DNA from: Flavobacterium sp. UBA4098
GTDB lineage: Bacteria; Bacteroidota; Bacteroidia; Flavobacteriales; Flavobacteriaceae
Assembly: GCA_002382495.1 (NCBI GenBank)
Contig: DFXW01000041.1
Coordinates: forward strand, 233,276 to 297,275
Direction: 5' to 3'
Length of the DNA: 64,000 bases
Every line of letters begins with the position of its first letter. The first letter of the stretch is position 1. Below, in pieces: positions 1 to 9,336 of this stretch. Under the pieces are notes generated by a model, which did no database searches, was not told the origin of the DNA, and worked only from the letters and a program-made list of their open reading frames with translations. The position numbers and the translations under genes were made by a program.

Positions 1-677
1 TGAATACCTGCTTTTACCGCTTCAATAGCATTGGCAACACTTAAATCGTAATCGTTGTGCGCGTGAAAATCAAAATGAGTATTGGGGTATTTAGCGGTAA
101 TTTTTGAAATGAATTCAAATGTCTCTGACGGAATTAACACTCCCAAAGTATCGGGCAATAAGATTCTTTTGACCGGTTGTTGTGTCAAAAAATCCAAATA
201 GTGAAACACATATTCTGGAGAATTGCGCATTCCGTTGCTCCAATCTTCTAAATAGACGTTGGTTTCAATGTTATTGGCTTTTGCCAAAGCTATGGCTTTT
301 GCAATTTCAGTAAAATGTTGTTCGGGTGTTTTCTTTAATTGATGGGTCAAATGATTGAGCGAACCTTTGGTCAATAAATTTTGAACTTTGGCACCTGCCT
401 TTTTCATCCATTCGATTGAAACTCCACCGTCAACAAAAGAAAGCACTTCAATTTTATCTGCATATCCTTTGGCCGAGGCCCACTCCATAATGCCTTTAAC
501 GCCTTGAAATTCTCCTTCACTCACACGAGCTGAAGCAATTTCGATACGATCAATATGTAATTCTTCAAGCAATAATTGCGCAATGGTTAATTTTTCTGCA
601 GCAGAAAACGATACTCCCGATGTTTGTTCACCATCGCGAAGTGTCGTGTCCATTATTTCAATTTTTCTTTTTCCCAT
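1..677 (-). CDS. leuA: 2-isopropylmalate synthase / HMGL-type condensing enzyme, 3' part outside the window
   Basis: The visible part is the N-terminal 225 residues; the rest continues past base 1. It should condense acetyl-CoA with a 2-oxo acid (2-oxoisovalerate if LeuA), the first committed step of leucine synthesis. The catalytic signature DTTLRDGEQ lies near residues 10-18, and a metal-binding HAHND lies near residue 209. I chose the ATG at 675-677 because the alternative ATG at 653 would leave little before the signature. It follows leuC and leuD on the same strand, which supports LeuA. A citramalate synthase or homocitrate-like enzyme cannot be excluded, because the C-terminal regulatory domain is not visible. 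Confidence 0.85.
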   Translation of the reverse strand, partial: MGKRKIEIMDTTLRDGEQTSGVSFSAAEKLTIAQLLLEELHIDRIEIASARVSEGEFQGVKGIMEWASAKGYADKIEVLSFVDGGVSIEWMKKAGAKVQNLLTKGSLNHLTHQLKKTPEQHFTEIAKAIALAKANNIETNVYLEDWSNGMRNSPEYVFHYLDFLTQQPVKRILLPDTLGVLIPSETFEFISKITAKYPNTHFDFHAHNDYDLSVANAIEAVKAGI

Positions 678-753
678 TATCAATTGGATTCTAAAGGCAT
701 TTTGATTTCGTTATTTTGAAATCAAAAGAGTTTATTTGTATAAAACGGTAAAA

Positions 754-796
754 GCAGTTACCCAGTCAAACTGTAAATTTGACAATTGGTAACTGC
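754..796 (-). other. Long hairpin between leuD and leuA
   Basis: A perfect 9-bp stem (GCAGTTACC at 754-762 with GGTAACTGC at 788-796) encloses a second 6-bp stem (GTCAAA at 765-770 with TTTGAC at 778-783). In the direction of transcription it lies 17 bases after the leuD stop and is followed by a broken T-rich run (TTTTACCGTTTTAT). It could be a weak terminator or attenuator, or an RNA processing or stabilising site, between the dehydratase genes and leuA. The structure is seen in the sequence; the role is inference. Confidence 0.6.
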
Positions 797-813
797 ATTT
801 GTATTATTTGGTT

Positions 814-1410
814 TTAGTATGGCAGTTGGTTGGCAAAACCAACAATTTCTTCCTTCATACTTTGTAAATAATCAATATCATCAAAACCGTTGATCATATT
901 GTTCTTTTTGTATCCATTGATAGCAAAAGACTCGCTTTGGCCAGTGGCCAATAAGGTAATCGTTTGGGCAGGCAAATTGATTTCCAACTCAGTATTTGGA
1001 TCTGCCTCAATGGCGCTGAAAATAGTATCAGCAAATTCTGGACTTACCTGAACCGGTAGCACGCCAATGTTCAAACAATTTCCTTTGAAAATATCAGCAA
1101 AGAAACTCGATACTACTGCTCTGAATCCGTAATCGTAAACCGCCCAAGCAGCGTGTTCTCTAGATGAACCTGAACCAAAGTTCTTTCCTCCTACAAGAAT
1201 TTTTCCGCTGTATGTTGGATTGTTTAAAACGAAATCAGCTTTTGGAGTATCGTCTCCATTGTATCTCCAGTCTCTGAAAAGATTATCACCAAAACCTTCA
1301 CGTTTGGTTGCTTTCAAGAAACGCGCTGGAATAATTTGATCGGTATCTACGTTTTCTATAGGTAGTGGCACCGCACTACTTCTTAGAACATTGAATTTAT
1401 CGTATGCCAT
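814..1410 (-). CDS. leuD: 3-isopropylmalate dehydratase small subunit
   Basis: LeuD, with LeuC, isomerises 2-isopropylmalate to 3-isopropylmalate in leucine synthesis in the cytoplasm. The 198-residue length fits the family. The swivel-domain signature GSGSSREHAAWA, which contributes to substrate binding, is near residues 78-90, and the start region ENVDTDQIIPARFLK is typical of LeuD. It lies 87 bases downstream of leuC and upstream of leuA on the same strand, so the three probably form one operon. No anomalies were seen. Confidence 0.96.
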   Translation of the reverse strand: MAYDKFNVLRSSAVPLPIENVDTDQIIPARFLKATKREGFGDNLFRDWRYNGDDTPKADFVLNNPTYSGKILVGGKNFGSGSSREHAAWAVYDYGFRAVVSSFFADIFKGNCLNIGVLPVQVSPEFADTIFSAIEADPNTELEINLPAQTITLLATGQSESFAINGYKKNNMINGFDDIDYLQSMKEEIVGFANQLPY

Positions 1411-1497
1411 TTGATTTTTATTTTTTTATTAGTGATTGAGTATTCTTTTTTAAAATGAAAATCTCAATTTACAACTTAATTATAACCTCTTTTATTC

Positions 1498-2892
1498 TTA
1501 AAACAAATCTCTAGGATCAGTCAATTTACCTGTAACTGCCGCTGCAGCAGCCATTATTGGACTAGCCAATAAAGTTCTTGAACCTGGACCTTGACGACCT
1601 TCAAAGTTTCTGTTGGATGTGCTTACTGCATATTTACCAGCAGGAACTTTATCGTCATTCATGGCTAAACAAGCCGAACAACCTGGCTGACGCAATACAA
1701 ATCCTGCTTCGGTAAGAATGTCTAACAATCCTTCCTCTTTAATTTGTGCTTCCACAACATGAGAACCTGGCACTAACCAAGCGGTAACATTGTCTGCTTT
1801 TTTTCTTCCTTTTACAATTTCTGTAAAGGCTCTAAAATCTTCAATACGTCCATTAGTACAACTTCCTAAGAAAACGTAGTCGATTGGTTTGCCAATCATC
1901 ACATCATTTTCTTCGAAGCCCATATAGGCTAATGATTTTTTATAGGTTTCCTCGCCACCTTCTACTTGGTTGGCATTTGGAATATTTTTAGAGATACCAA
2001 TTCCCATTCCTGGGTTAGTACCATAGGTAATCATAGGTTCAATGTCCGAAGCCTTGATGTTTAGTTCAGCATCAAATACTGCATCGGCATCCGTTTTTAA
2101 AGTTTTCCAATAGGCTACCGCTTTATCCCAAGCTTCGCCTTTTGGTGCGTGTAATCTTCCTTCTAAGAAATCAAAAGTAGTTTGGTCTGGAGCAATCATT
2201 CCGCCTCTAGCACCCATTTCGATACTTAAGTTACACACAGTCATACGACCTTCCATAGTCATGTTTTCAAAAACATCACCTGCATATTCTACGAAATATC
2301 CAGTACCTCCAGAAGTTGTTAATTGAGCAATGATATAAAGTGCTACGTCTTTTGGACCTACCCCTTTGTTTAATTCACCATTCACGTTGATGCGCATTTT
2401 CTTTGGTTTTGGCTGCATAATACATTGTGTAGACAAAACCATTTCTACTTCAGATGTTCCGATACCAAAAGCAATGGCACCAAAAGCTCCGTGAGTAGAC
2501 GTATGTGAATCGCCACAAACAATAGTAGCACCAGGCAATGTAATTCCGTTTTCAGGACCTACAACGTGTACGATTCCGTTTTTTTGGTGACCTAATCCCC
2601 AGTGAGAAATACCATATTCATTGGCATTGTCTGCTAAGGCTTTCAATTGATTAGCAGATAATGGATCTGCCACCGGTAAGTGTTGATTTATTGTCGGTGT
2701 GTTGTGATCGGCAGTGGCAAAAGTACGCTCTGGATATAAAACCGAAATACCTCTTGTTTTTAAACCTAAAAAGGCAACAGGACTAGTAACTTCATGGATG
2801 AAGTGACGGTCAATAAAAAACACGTCTGGTCCATCTTCAATCTTACGCACTACGTGCGAATCCCATACTTTGTCAAATAATGTTTTACTCAT
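1498..2892 (-). CDS. leuC: 3-isopropylmalate dehydratase large subunit
   Basis: This is the aconitase-family large subunit, which carries the [4Fe-4S] cluster and partners LeuD. At 464 residues it has the usual length. The cluster cysteines are visible in FLGSCTNGR and in GCSACLAMN near the C-terminus; [15 protein letters not shown] is the conserved active-site stretch. The following genes are leuD and leuA. A possible -7 element for the operon (TATTTTTG on the minus strand, 2963-2970) lies about 70 bases upstream, but no TTG sits at the expected distance. Confidence 0.97.
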   Translation of the reverse strand: MSKTLFDKVWDSHVVRKIEDGPDVFFIDRHFIHEVTSPVAFLGLKTRGISVLYPERTFATADHNTPTINQHLPVADPLSANQLKALADNANEYGISHWGLGHQKNGIVHVVGPENGITLPGATIVCGDSHTSTHGAFGAIAFGIGTSEVEMVLSTQCIMQPKPKKMRINVNGELNKGVGPKDVALYIIAQLTTSGGTGYFVEYAGDVFENMTMEGRMTVCNLSIEMGARGGMIAPDQTTFDFLEGRLHAPKGEAWDKAVAYWKTLKTDADAVFDAELNIKASDIEPMITYGTNPGMGIGISKNIPNANQVEGGEETYKKSLAYMGFEENDVMIGKPIDYVFLGSCTNGRIEDFRAFTEIVKGRKKADNVTAWLVPGSHVVEAQIKEEGLLDILTEAGFVLRQPGCSACLAMNDDKVPAGKYAVSTSNRNFEGRQGPGSRTLLASPIMAAAAAVTGKLTDPRDLF

Positions 2893-3535
2893 TGTAACTA
2901 TTTTTAAATGTATTTCTGTGTTTTCACTATCGGGTTTTAGAACCCAATTGTAAGAATTGATGCAAAAATAAAAAAAGAATTAAAGTCGCTTTGATACAAT
3001 ACGCACTATATACGATACCCAAAATGGCTTAATCAATACGATTAGTATTTTAAAGAATTCTGTTTTGAATTATTTTACCTATACCTATGTCGTTTGAGTT
3101 TATTTAAAACTTCTTTTTATTGTGTTTTGTTCTAATTTTAGAAATTGCAAATTTAGGCTTGTTTTGTCCTAATTTGATGGTTTTTAAGCATAAAAATGTA
3201 ACATTTGAGCATAAAATAGTCATAATTTGGAAAATTCGGCAGAATTTAATTTTCTGTTTTGAATCATTTTTATGTGTTTTTGAGCTTCGATTTTGAAAAA
3301 TAAAACAGTCAGAATTGTTGCTTTTTTTTGAGTTCATTTTACGACATCCAAAAAAATTGAATTCCATTTTTTTGTTAATAACTTCCCGATTTTTTTAGCC
3401 TAAAAAAAACTAAATTTGAAACTCATTTTTTTTGAGTTTTTCTAATAATAAAATGTTTGCAACCAGTTAAATAAACAACTGAAATCCATCTGATTTTTGT
3501 TCCCGACGATAAACGGCGGGCTGGGCTGAAGCTTT
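2893..3535. other. AT-rich intergenic region between leuC and dnaE
   Basis: This 643-base stretch separates two divergently transcribed genes. I see no convincing gene. An 87-codon open frame on the minus strand (3104-3367) is Lys/Asn-rich with no domain and looks compositional. Candidate promoter parts are TATTTTTG (minus strand, 2963-2970) for leuC and, for dnaE, TTG at 3432-3434 with AATGTTTG at 3452-3459 (17-base spacing, one mismatch in the -7). Confidence 0.5.
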
Positions 3536-6500
3536 ATGTACTTAATATTCGATACCGAAACCACAGGTTTACCAAAGCGTTGGGACGCACCCATCACCGA
3601 TACCAACAATTGGCCACGCTGTATTCAAATTGCTTGGCAGTTGCACGATGATATGGGAAAACTCATCGAGCATCAAGATTATTTGGTAAAACCAGAGGGA
3701 TTCAACATTCCTTATGATGCGGAACGAATTCACGGTATTTCAACTGAGTTAGCCGAGGCTGAAGGAATTTCTTTGGCCGAAGTGTTAGAAAAATTCAACA
3801 TCGCTTTGGCGAAAGCCCAATTTATTGTCGGTCAAAATTTAGGGTTTGACGTCAATATTATGGGCTGCGAATTCCACCGATTAGGAGTAGAATCGCCAAT
3901 GGCTTCGATGCCTGTTTTAGACACCTGTACCGAAGTGACAGCCTCACTTTTGCAATTGCCTGGCGGACGTGGGGGAAGGTTTAAATTACCAACTTTAACC
4001 GAATTACACAGTTATCTTTTTAACCAACCTTTTGCCGAAGCCCATAACGCGACTGCTGATGTGGAGGCAACAACCCGTTGTTTTTTAGAATTAATTCGCC
4101 GTGACGTTTTTACAAAAGAAGAATTGGATGTTCCGGCTTCTTATTTTGAAGATTTTAAAAATAGAAACCCAAGAACGATTGAATTAATTGGTCTAAAACA
4201 CATCAATCTAAAAGAAGCTTCAGATCGAATTCGCCAACAGTTCGGTGAGAAACAGGCTGAGACGGTCTCAAAAGCAACGCTTTCTGAAAACAAAAAAGCA
4301 TTAGTTGATACTGATTTTGTTCATCTTCATAACCACACCCAATTCTCCGTTTTACAATCTACAATTAGTATTGCTGCATTGGTAAAAGCAGCTGCGCAAC
4401 AAAAAATGCCTGCCGTTGCAATGACTGACCATGCTAATTTGATGGGCGCCTTTCATTTTGTTCGGGATATTTTGGCCCATAATAAATCGGCTGCAGCCAA
4501 GAACAAGACGGCAATCGAGAATGGAGAAGAACCTACTGAAGTTCCTATGAAACCGATTGTAGGTTGTGAGTTTTTTGTGTGCGACAATCATAAAGATAAG
4601 TCTCGAAAAGACAATGGATACCAAATTGTATTATTGGCGAAGACCAAAAAAGGGTATCAAAATTTGGCAAAAATGTCATCGATTGCCTATACCGAAGGGT
4701 TTTATTATGTGCCCAGAATTGATAAAAAAGTCATTCAAGAATACAAAGAAGATATTATCGTTTTGTCTGGAAATCTCTATGGAGAAATTCCAAATAAAGT
4801 TCTGAATTTGGGAGAAAACCAGGCTGAAGAAGCCTTGCTTTGGTGGAAAAACGAATTCCAAAATGATTTTTATATCGAGTTGATGCGCCACAATCAGGAA
4901 GATGAAAATCGTGTTAATTCGGCTTTAGTAAGTTTGGCAAGAAAACATGAAGTAAAGCTCGTTGCTACTAATAATACTTTTTATATTGACAAAGAAAACG
5001 CTAATGCTCACGATATTTTATTGTGTGTGCGCGATGGCGAAAAGCAAACTACACCAATAGGTCGAGGTCGAGGTTACCGATATGGTTTGCCTAATCAAGA
5101 ATATTATTTCAAATCGGGAGACGAGATGAAACAACTCTTCAACGATTTGCCAGAAGCCATTTCTAATATTGCCGAAATTGTCGATAAAATTGAAATTTAC
5201 GATTTAGCTCGCGATGTTTTATTGCCCAAGTTTGAAATTCCTGCCGAGTTTTTGGTTCCCGAAGATGAGATGGATGGAGGCAAACGAGGTGAAAATAAGT
5301 ATTTGCGTTACCTGACTTTTGAAGGGGCAAAAAAACGCTATCCCGAAATTACTCCCGAAATTCAAGAACGCTTGGATTTTGAGTTGATGACCATTGAAAA
5401 TTCAGGTTATCCAGGGTACTTTTTGATTGTTCAAGATTTTATCGCTGAGGCTCGTAACATGGGAGTTTCTGTGGGGCCAGGAAGGGGTTCTGCTGCAGGT
5501 TCAGTAGTGGCCTATTGTTTGAAAATTACCAATATAGATCCGCTGAAATACAACCTGCTTTTTGAGCGTTTCTTGAATCCAGATCGTGTGTCATTGCCCG
5601 ATATTGATATTGATTTTGATGACGAAGGTAGAAGTAGCGTCATGGATTATGTGATTCGAAAATACGGATCCAAACAAGTAGCTCAAATTATCACCTATGG
5701 AAAAATGGCTACCAAATCGGCTATTCGTGATACGGCGCGTGTATTGGATTTGCCTTTATTTGAGGCCGATAAAATCGCGAAGTTAATTCCGGGTATGATG
5801 CCGTCAAAATGGAATTTGGCACGTTTTCTAAAAGAAGACGATGCGTTAATTAAGAAAACGGTTCGTCCAGAAGAATACGATAAAATTAAAGAATTAATAG
5901 CCTTGGCTGGCGGGAATGATTTAGGAGGCGATACCATTCAGCAAGCCAAAGTTTTAGAAGGAAATCTAAGAAATACAGGAATTCACGCTTGTGGTGTGAT
6001 CATTACGCCCGATGATATTACCAATTTTGTACCGGTAGCTACAGCCAAAGATTCTGATTTATACGTGACCCAATTTGACAACTCGGTGGTAGAAAGTGCC
6101 GGCTTGTTAAAAATGGACTTTTTGGGATTGAAAACCCTAACCCTGATCAAAGACACGGTTAAATTGGTGAAATACCGATCTGGAATTGACTTGAATCCTG
6201 ATGAGTTTCCTATTGACGACCAAAAAACCTACGAACTATTTCAACGTGGCGAAACCGTAGGGATTTTTCAGTACGAAAGTCCCGGAATGCAGAAATACAT
6301 GAAGGAATTAAAGCCTACGGTTTTTCCTGATTTGATCGCTATGAATGCGCTGTATCGCCCGGGTCCGATTGCCTATATTCCAAGTTTTATTAAACGTAAA
6401 AATGGCGAAGAGCCAATTGTATATGACTTGGACGATTGTGAAGAATTATTAAAAGATACCTACGGAATTACCGTTTACCAAGAGCAGGTAATGCTTTTGT

Positions 6501-8077
6501 CCCAAAAATTAGCTGACTTTTCTAAGGGGGATGCCGATGTATTGCGTAAAGCAATGGGAAAAAAGATGATCGATGTCTTGGCGAAAATGGAACCAAAATT
6601 CATCGAGCAGGCGATGGCCAAAGGACATGCTAAAGACAAATTAGAAAAAATTTGGAACGACTGGAAAGCCTTTGCCGAATATGCGTTTAACAAATCGCAT
6701 TCTACTTGTTATGCTTGGATTGCCTATCAAACCGCCTATTTGAAAGCCAATTATCCAGCCGAATATATGGCGGCGGTGCTTTCGAATAATATGAGCGATA
6801 TCAAACAAGTTTCGTTCTTTATGGAAGAATGTAAACGAATGGGATTGCAGGTTTTAGGGCCAGACGTGAACGAGTCATTTTATAAATTTACAGTTAATGA
6901 TGATTATGCGGTTCGTTTTGGAATGGGAGCGATTAAAGGAGTAGGTTCAGGTGCTGTTGCTACTATTGTAGAGAATCGAAAAGACGGGAAATACAAATCG
7001 ATTTTTGATTTGACCAAACGCATTGATTTGCGAGCCGCCAATAAAAAAGCTTTAGAGAATTTGGCTTTAGCCGGAGGATTCGATTCGTTTGAAGGGACAA
7101 CCCGAGCCCAATATTTTCATGATGATGGCGACGGAATTACCTTTTATGAAAAAGCGATGCGTTACGGAGCGAAGTTCCAAGAAAACGAAAATTCATCGCA
7201 AGTAAGTTTGTTTGGAGAAAGTAGCGATGTTCAAATTGCTGAGCCCGTGGTGCCGCCTTGTGAAGATTGGAGCACTATGGAAAAATTAGCCAAGGAAAAA
7301 GAAGTGGTTGGAATTTATATTTCTGGGCACCCATTGGATGATTTCAAGTTTGAGATGAAATACTTTTGCAATGCCAAATTAGAGGCGCTGAAACACTTAG
7401 AACACTACGTAGGGAAGACACTTTCTTTTGGTGGAATTATAAATAATGTGCAACATCGGGTGGCTAAAAATGGCAAAGGTTGGGCTTCTTTTTTTCTAGA
7501 AGGATACGATGAAAGTTACGAGTTTAGAATCTTTGGAGAAGAGTATTTGAAATTCCGTCACTTTTTGATTCAGAATAACTTTACCTACATGCGTGTATTG
7601 GTTAAAGAAGGTTGGGCTGATAAAGAAACCGGTAAAAAAGGAGAACCTCGTTTGCAGTTTACGCTGATCCAATATTTACAGGATGTATTGCCTTCATTTG
7701 CCAAAAAGCTAGTGTTATTATTGAATATCAATGATATTCAATCAGATTTTATTCAGCAATTGAACCAGCTTTTTCAAGACAATAAAGGAGACAATACGGT
7801 AACTTTCGAAATCATGGAATTAGAGAAAATTACCAAAATTGTCGAAACGATTTCTGAAATTGCCGAAACCGATGAGGAGGTATTTGTAGAAGAAACGGAT
7901 ATTGAAGATGTAGATGTTCCTTTGATGGAAACCCAAAAAATAAGTACCACTACTGAAGTAGAAGAAATCAATGTAGTGACCAAATTGAGTATGCCAAGTC
8001 GAAAATTAAAAGTTAAAATATCCAACGAGTTATTGTTGGAATTAGAAAAAAGACAGATTAACTTTAAGTTGAACTAA
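3536..8077 (+). CDS. dnaE: DNA polymerase III alpha subunit with fused N-terminal DnaQ-type proofreading exonuclease
   Basis: This replicative polymerase is 1513 residues long, compared with about 1160 for E. coli DnaE. Residues 1-190 are a DEDDh exonuclease: FDTETTGLP gives the first D and E, NLGFDV the second D, HNATADVEAT the H and last D. A PHP domain starts near residue 260 (VHLHNHTQFSVL). The polymerase core has PDIDIDFDDEGR near 688-699 and LKMDFLGLKTL. A clamp-binding peptide QVSLF is near 1221, then an OB fold (LSFGGIINNVQHRVAKNG). Several PHP metal ligands are replaced: YQIVLL where the family has YHLVLL, SGNL for SGCL, and NNTFY for NDxHY. The PHP is therefore probably inactive, with proofreading done by the fused domain. 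Confidence 0.97.
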   Translation: MYLIFDTETTGLPKRWDAPITDTNNWPRCIQIAWQLHDDMGKLIEHQDYLVKPEGFNIPYDAERIHGISTELAEAEGISLAEVLEKFNIALAKAQFIVGQNLGFDVNIMGCEFHRLGVESPMASMPVLDTCTEVTASLLQLPGGRGGRFKLPTLTELHSYLFNQPFAEAHNATADVEATTRCFLELIRRDVFTKEELDVPASYFEDFKNRNPRTIELIGLKHINLKEASDRIRQQFGEKQAETVSKATLSENKKALVDTDFVHLHNHTQFSVLQSTISIAALVKAAAQQKMPAVAMTDHANLMGAFHFVRDILAHNKSAAAKNKTAIENGEEPTEVPMKPIVGCEFFVCDNHKDKSRKDNGYQIVLLAKTKKGYQNLAKMSSIAYTEGFYYVPRIDKKVIQEYKEDIIVLSGNLYGEIPNKVLNLGENQAEEALLWWKNEFQNDFYIELMRHNQEDENRVNSALVSLARKHEVKLVATNNTFYIDKENANAHDILLCVRDGEKQTTPIGRGRGYRYGLPNQEYYFKSGDEMKQLFNDLPEAISNIAEIVDKIEIYDLARDVLLPKFEIPAEFLVPEDEMDGGKRGENKYLRYLTFEGAKKRYPEITPEIQERLDFELMTIENSGYPGYFLIVQDFIAEARNMGVSVGPGRGSAAGSVVAYCLKITNIDPLKYNLLFERFLNPDRVSLPDIDIDFDDEGRSSVMDYVIRKYGSKQVAQIITYGKMATKSAIRDTARVLDLPLFEADKIAKLIPGMMPSKWNLARFLKEDDALIKKTVRPEEYDKIKELIALAGGNDLGGDTIQQAKVLEGNLRNTGIHACGVIITPDDITNFVPVATAKDSDLYVTQFDNSVVESAGLLKMDFLGLKTLTLIKDTVKLVKYRSGIDLNPDEFPIDDQKTYELFQRGETVGIFQYESPGMQKYMKELKPTVFPDLIAMNALYRPGPIAYIPSFIKRKNGEEPIVYDLDDCEELLKDTYGITVYQEQVMLLSQKLADFSKGDADVLRKAMGKKMIDVLAKMEPKFIEQAMAKGHAKDKLEKIWNDWKAFAEYAFNKSHSTCYAWIAYQTAYLKANYPAEYMAAVLSNNMSDIKQVSFFMEECKRMGLQVLGPDVNESFYKFTVNDDYAVRFGMGAIKGVGSGAVATIVENRKDGKYKSIFDLTKRIDLRAANKKALENLALAGGFDSFEGTTRAQYFHDDGDGITFYEKAMRYGAKFQENENSSQVSLFGESSDVQIAEPVVPPCEDWSTMEKLAKEKEVVGIYISGHPLDDFKFEMKYFCNAKLEALKHLEHYVGKTLSFGGIINNVQHRVAKNGKGWASFFLEGYDESYEFRIFGEEYLKFRHFLIQNNFTYMRVLVKEGWADKETGKKGEPRLQFTLIQYLQDVLPSFAKKLVLLLNINDIQSDFIQQLNQLFQDNKGDNTVTFEIMELEKITKIVETISEIAETDEEVFVEETDIEDVDVPLMETQKISTTTEVEEINVVTKLSMPSRKLKVKISNELLLELEKRQINFKLN

Positions 8078-8152
8078 TTAGCATATAAAAAAAGGCAATA
8101 CTTTTATAGCCAAAACTAATTTCGTAGTGATGTTAGAATGGTTTTTAATTTA

Positions 8153-8160
8153 TAAATTTG
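8153..8160 (+). promoter_or_regulatory. Candidate -7 element of trxA
   Basis: TAAATTTG matches the Bacteroidota -7 consensus TAnnTTTG, 39 bases before the trxA start. A TTA rather than TTG stands 17 bases upstream (8133-8135), so the -33 is imperfect. Confidence 0.5.
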
Positions 8161-8199
8161 CATCACAATAATTAAACAAAATAAATAAATAACGATATT

Positions 8200-8517
8200 A
8201 TGGCATTAGCAATAACAGATGCTACTTTTGATGAAGTAGTTTTGAAATCAGACAAACCAGTTTTAGTAGATTTTTGGGCAGCATGGTGTGGACCATGTAG
8301 AATGGTAGGACCAATCGTTGATGAATTAAGCAATGAATACGAAGGGAAAGTAGTTGTTGGAAAAGTAGACGTTGATGCTAACCAAGAATTTGCAGCAAAA
8401 TACGGAGTAAGAAACATACCAACTGTTTTGATTTTCAAAAATGGAGAAGTAGTAGGAAAACAAGTCGGTGTTGCTCCAAAACAAACCTATGCAGATAGTT
8501 TAGACGCTTTGTTGTAA
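8200..8517 (+). CDS. trxA: Thioredoxin
   Basis: This is a small cytoplasmic disulfide reductase of 105 residues, the normal length. The redox motif WCGPC is near residues 29-33 ([12 protein letters not shown]), and the cis-proline segment [12 protein letters not shown] is near residue 70. No signal peptide is present, which argues against an exported TlpA/ResA-type protein. It has its own candidate promoter and is followed by a strong hairpin terminator, so it is probably monocistronic although dnaE lies 122 bases upstream. Confidence 0.97.
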   Translation: MALAITDATFDEVVLKSDKPVLVDFWAAWCGPCRMVGPIVDELSNEYEGKVVVGKVDVDANQEFAAKYGVRNIPTVLIFKNGEVVGKQVGVAPKQTYADSLDALL

Positions 8518-8540
8518 TTCAGAGATTATAAGAATAGTAT

Positions 8541-8575
8541 AATAAAGGATTGGCGAAAGTCAATCCTTTATTGTT
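8541..8575 (+). terminator. Terminator of trxA
   Basis: A perfect 12-bp inverted repeat, AATAAAGGATTG (8541-8552) and CAATCCTTTATT (8561-8572), has an 8-base loop and is followed by GTTTTG. It starts 23 bases after the trxA stop. Confidence 0.8.
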
Positions 8576-8862
8576 TTGTGAAATTGCTAATAAACTATTT
8601 ATTTTAAGATAAAGTTTAAAACCTTTCCGTTGAAAATCAATTGTGTAGCTCTAAATGAAATATGGATTATACTTTAATAGTAATCAATATATAGCGTATC
8701 CATTTTTGAAAAGCTAGTGCGAACTTCTGGCTAAATATGAATTCATTATGTCGTAGTTATACTGAATAAAAATTTTGAAAAAATCCTTTAAGCCTAGTTG
8801 GTTGAAAAACAAAACCTTGGTTGATTTCAAAACGAATTATTTAATTTTTTTTATAAAAACAC
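8576..8862. other. Intergenic region between trxA and tRNA-Asp
   Basis: These 287 bases are AT-rich. I see no open frame worth calling, no repeat and no RNA structure, apart from the tRNA promoter that begins at 8863. Confidence 0.6.
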
Positions 8863-8892
8863 TTGCGTAAACAGAAATCTGTTGTATATTTG
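8863..8892 (+). promoter_or_regulatory. Promoter of tRNA-Asp
   Basis: TTG at 8863-8865, 19 bases, then TATATTTG at 8885-8892: an exact match to the Bacteroidota TTG-N17-23-TAnnTTTG promoter. The tRNA 5' end follows 18 bases later. Confidence 0.85.
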
Positions 8893-8910
8893 CAACCGCA
8901 ATTAAGCAGA

Positions 8911-8984
8911 GGTTTGGTAGTTCAGTTGGTTAGAATACATGCCTGTCACGCATGGGGTCGCGGGTTCGAGTCCCGTCCAGACCG
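8911..8984 (+). tRNA. tRNA-Asp (GUC)
   Basis: Acceptor arms GGTTTGG (8911-8917) and CCAGACC (8977-8983) pair with one G-T. The anticodon arm CATGC-CTGTCAC-GCATG puts GTC at 8945-8947. The T arm CGGG-TTCGAGT-CCCG is canonical. The discriminator is G (8984) and CCA is not encoded. Confidence 0.97.
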
Positions 8985-8995
8985 CTAAATTGGGA

Positions 8996-9023
8996 AAAGC
9001 ACTTCGTAAAGAGGTGCTTTTTT
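8996..9023 (+). terminator. Terminator after tRNA-Asp
   Basis: An imperfect hairpin AAAGCAC...GTGCTTT with one internal mismatch and a T run, about 11 bases after the tRNA. Confidence 0.75.
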
Positions 9024-9059
9024 GCCCAAAAATGGTATCTAAGGCTAGTTGTGTTGTTT

Positions 9060-9080
9060 GGTCGGCCTTGTAAGCTGACC
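9060..9080 (+). other. Hairpin resembling a tRNA-Thr (UGU) anticodon arm
   Basis: GGTCGGC-CTTGTAA-GCTGACC forms a 7-bp stem (one G-T pair) with a 7-base loop whose central triplet is TGT, as in a tRNA-Thr(UGU) anticodon arm. No acceptor or T arm can be completed around it. If it is tRNA-derived at all, it is a decayed relic; chance or a different small hairpin is possible. Confidence 0.25.
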
Positions 9081-9336
9081 GGGTTTAGTAGTTAGACCGA
9101 TGAAAAGCTTTCCAGAAATTCTGATTTTCAGAACTAAGGATAGCTTTTTTGATTTAGAAAAGTACTAAATCGTTATAGTTAGCTCGTATCTCTTTAAAAG
9201 AACATCATCCCCTACATTTTTTCTCTTGTTTTTTTCTATTTTTCATTCATCAATCAAGATTTGTAACGTTATAGCGCTTCTCAAATAAAAATAATTGTAT
9301 TTTTATACCCAATTAGTTCCAATCAAATACAATACA

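Noticed and set aside
3104..3367. Open frame of 87 codons on the minus strand between leuC and dnaE
   Set aside because: Lys/Asn-rich, no domain, no neighbour linkage; it fits chance coding in AT-rich DNA.
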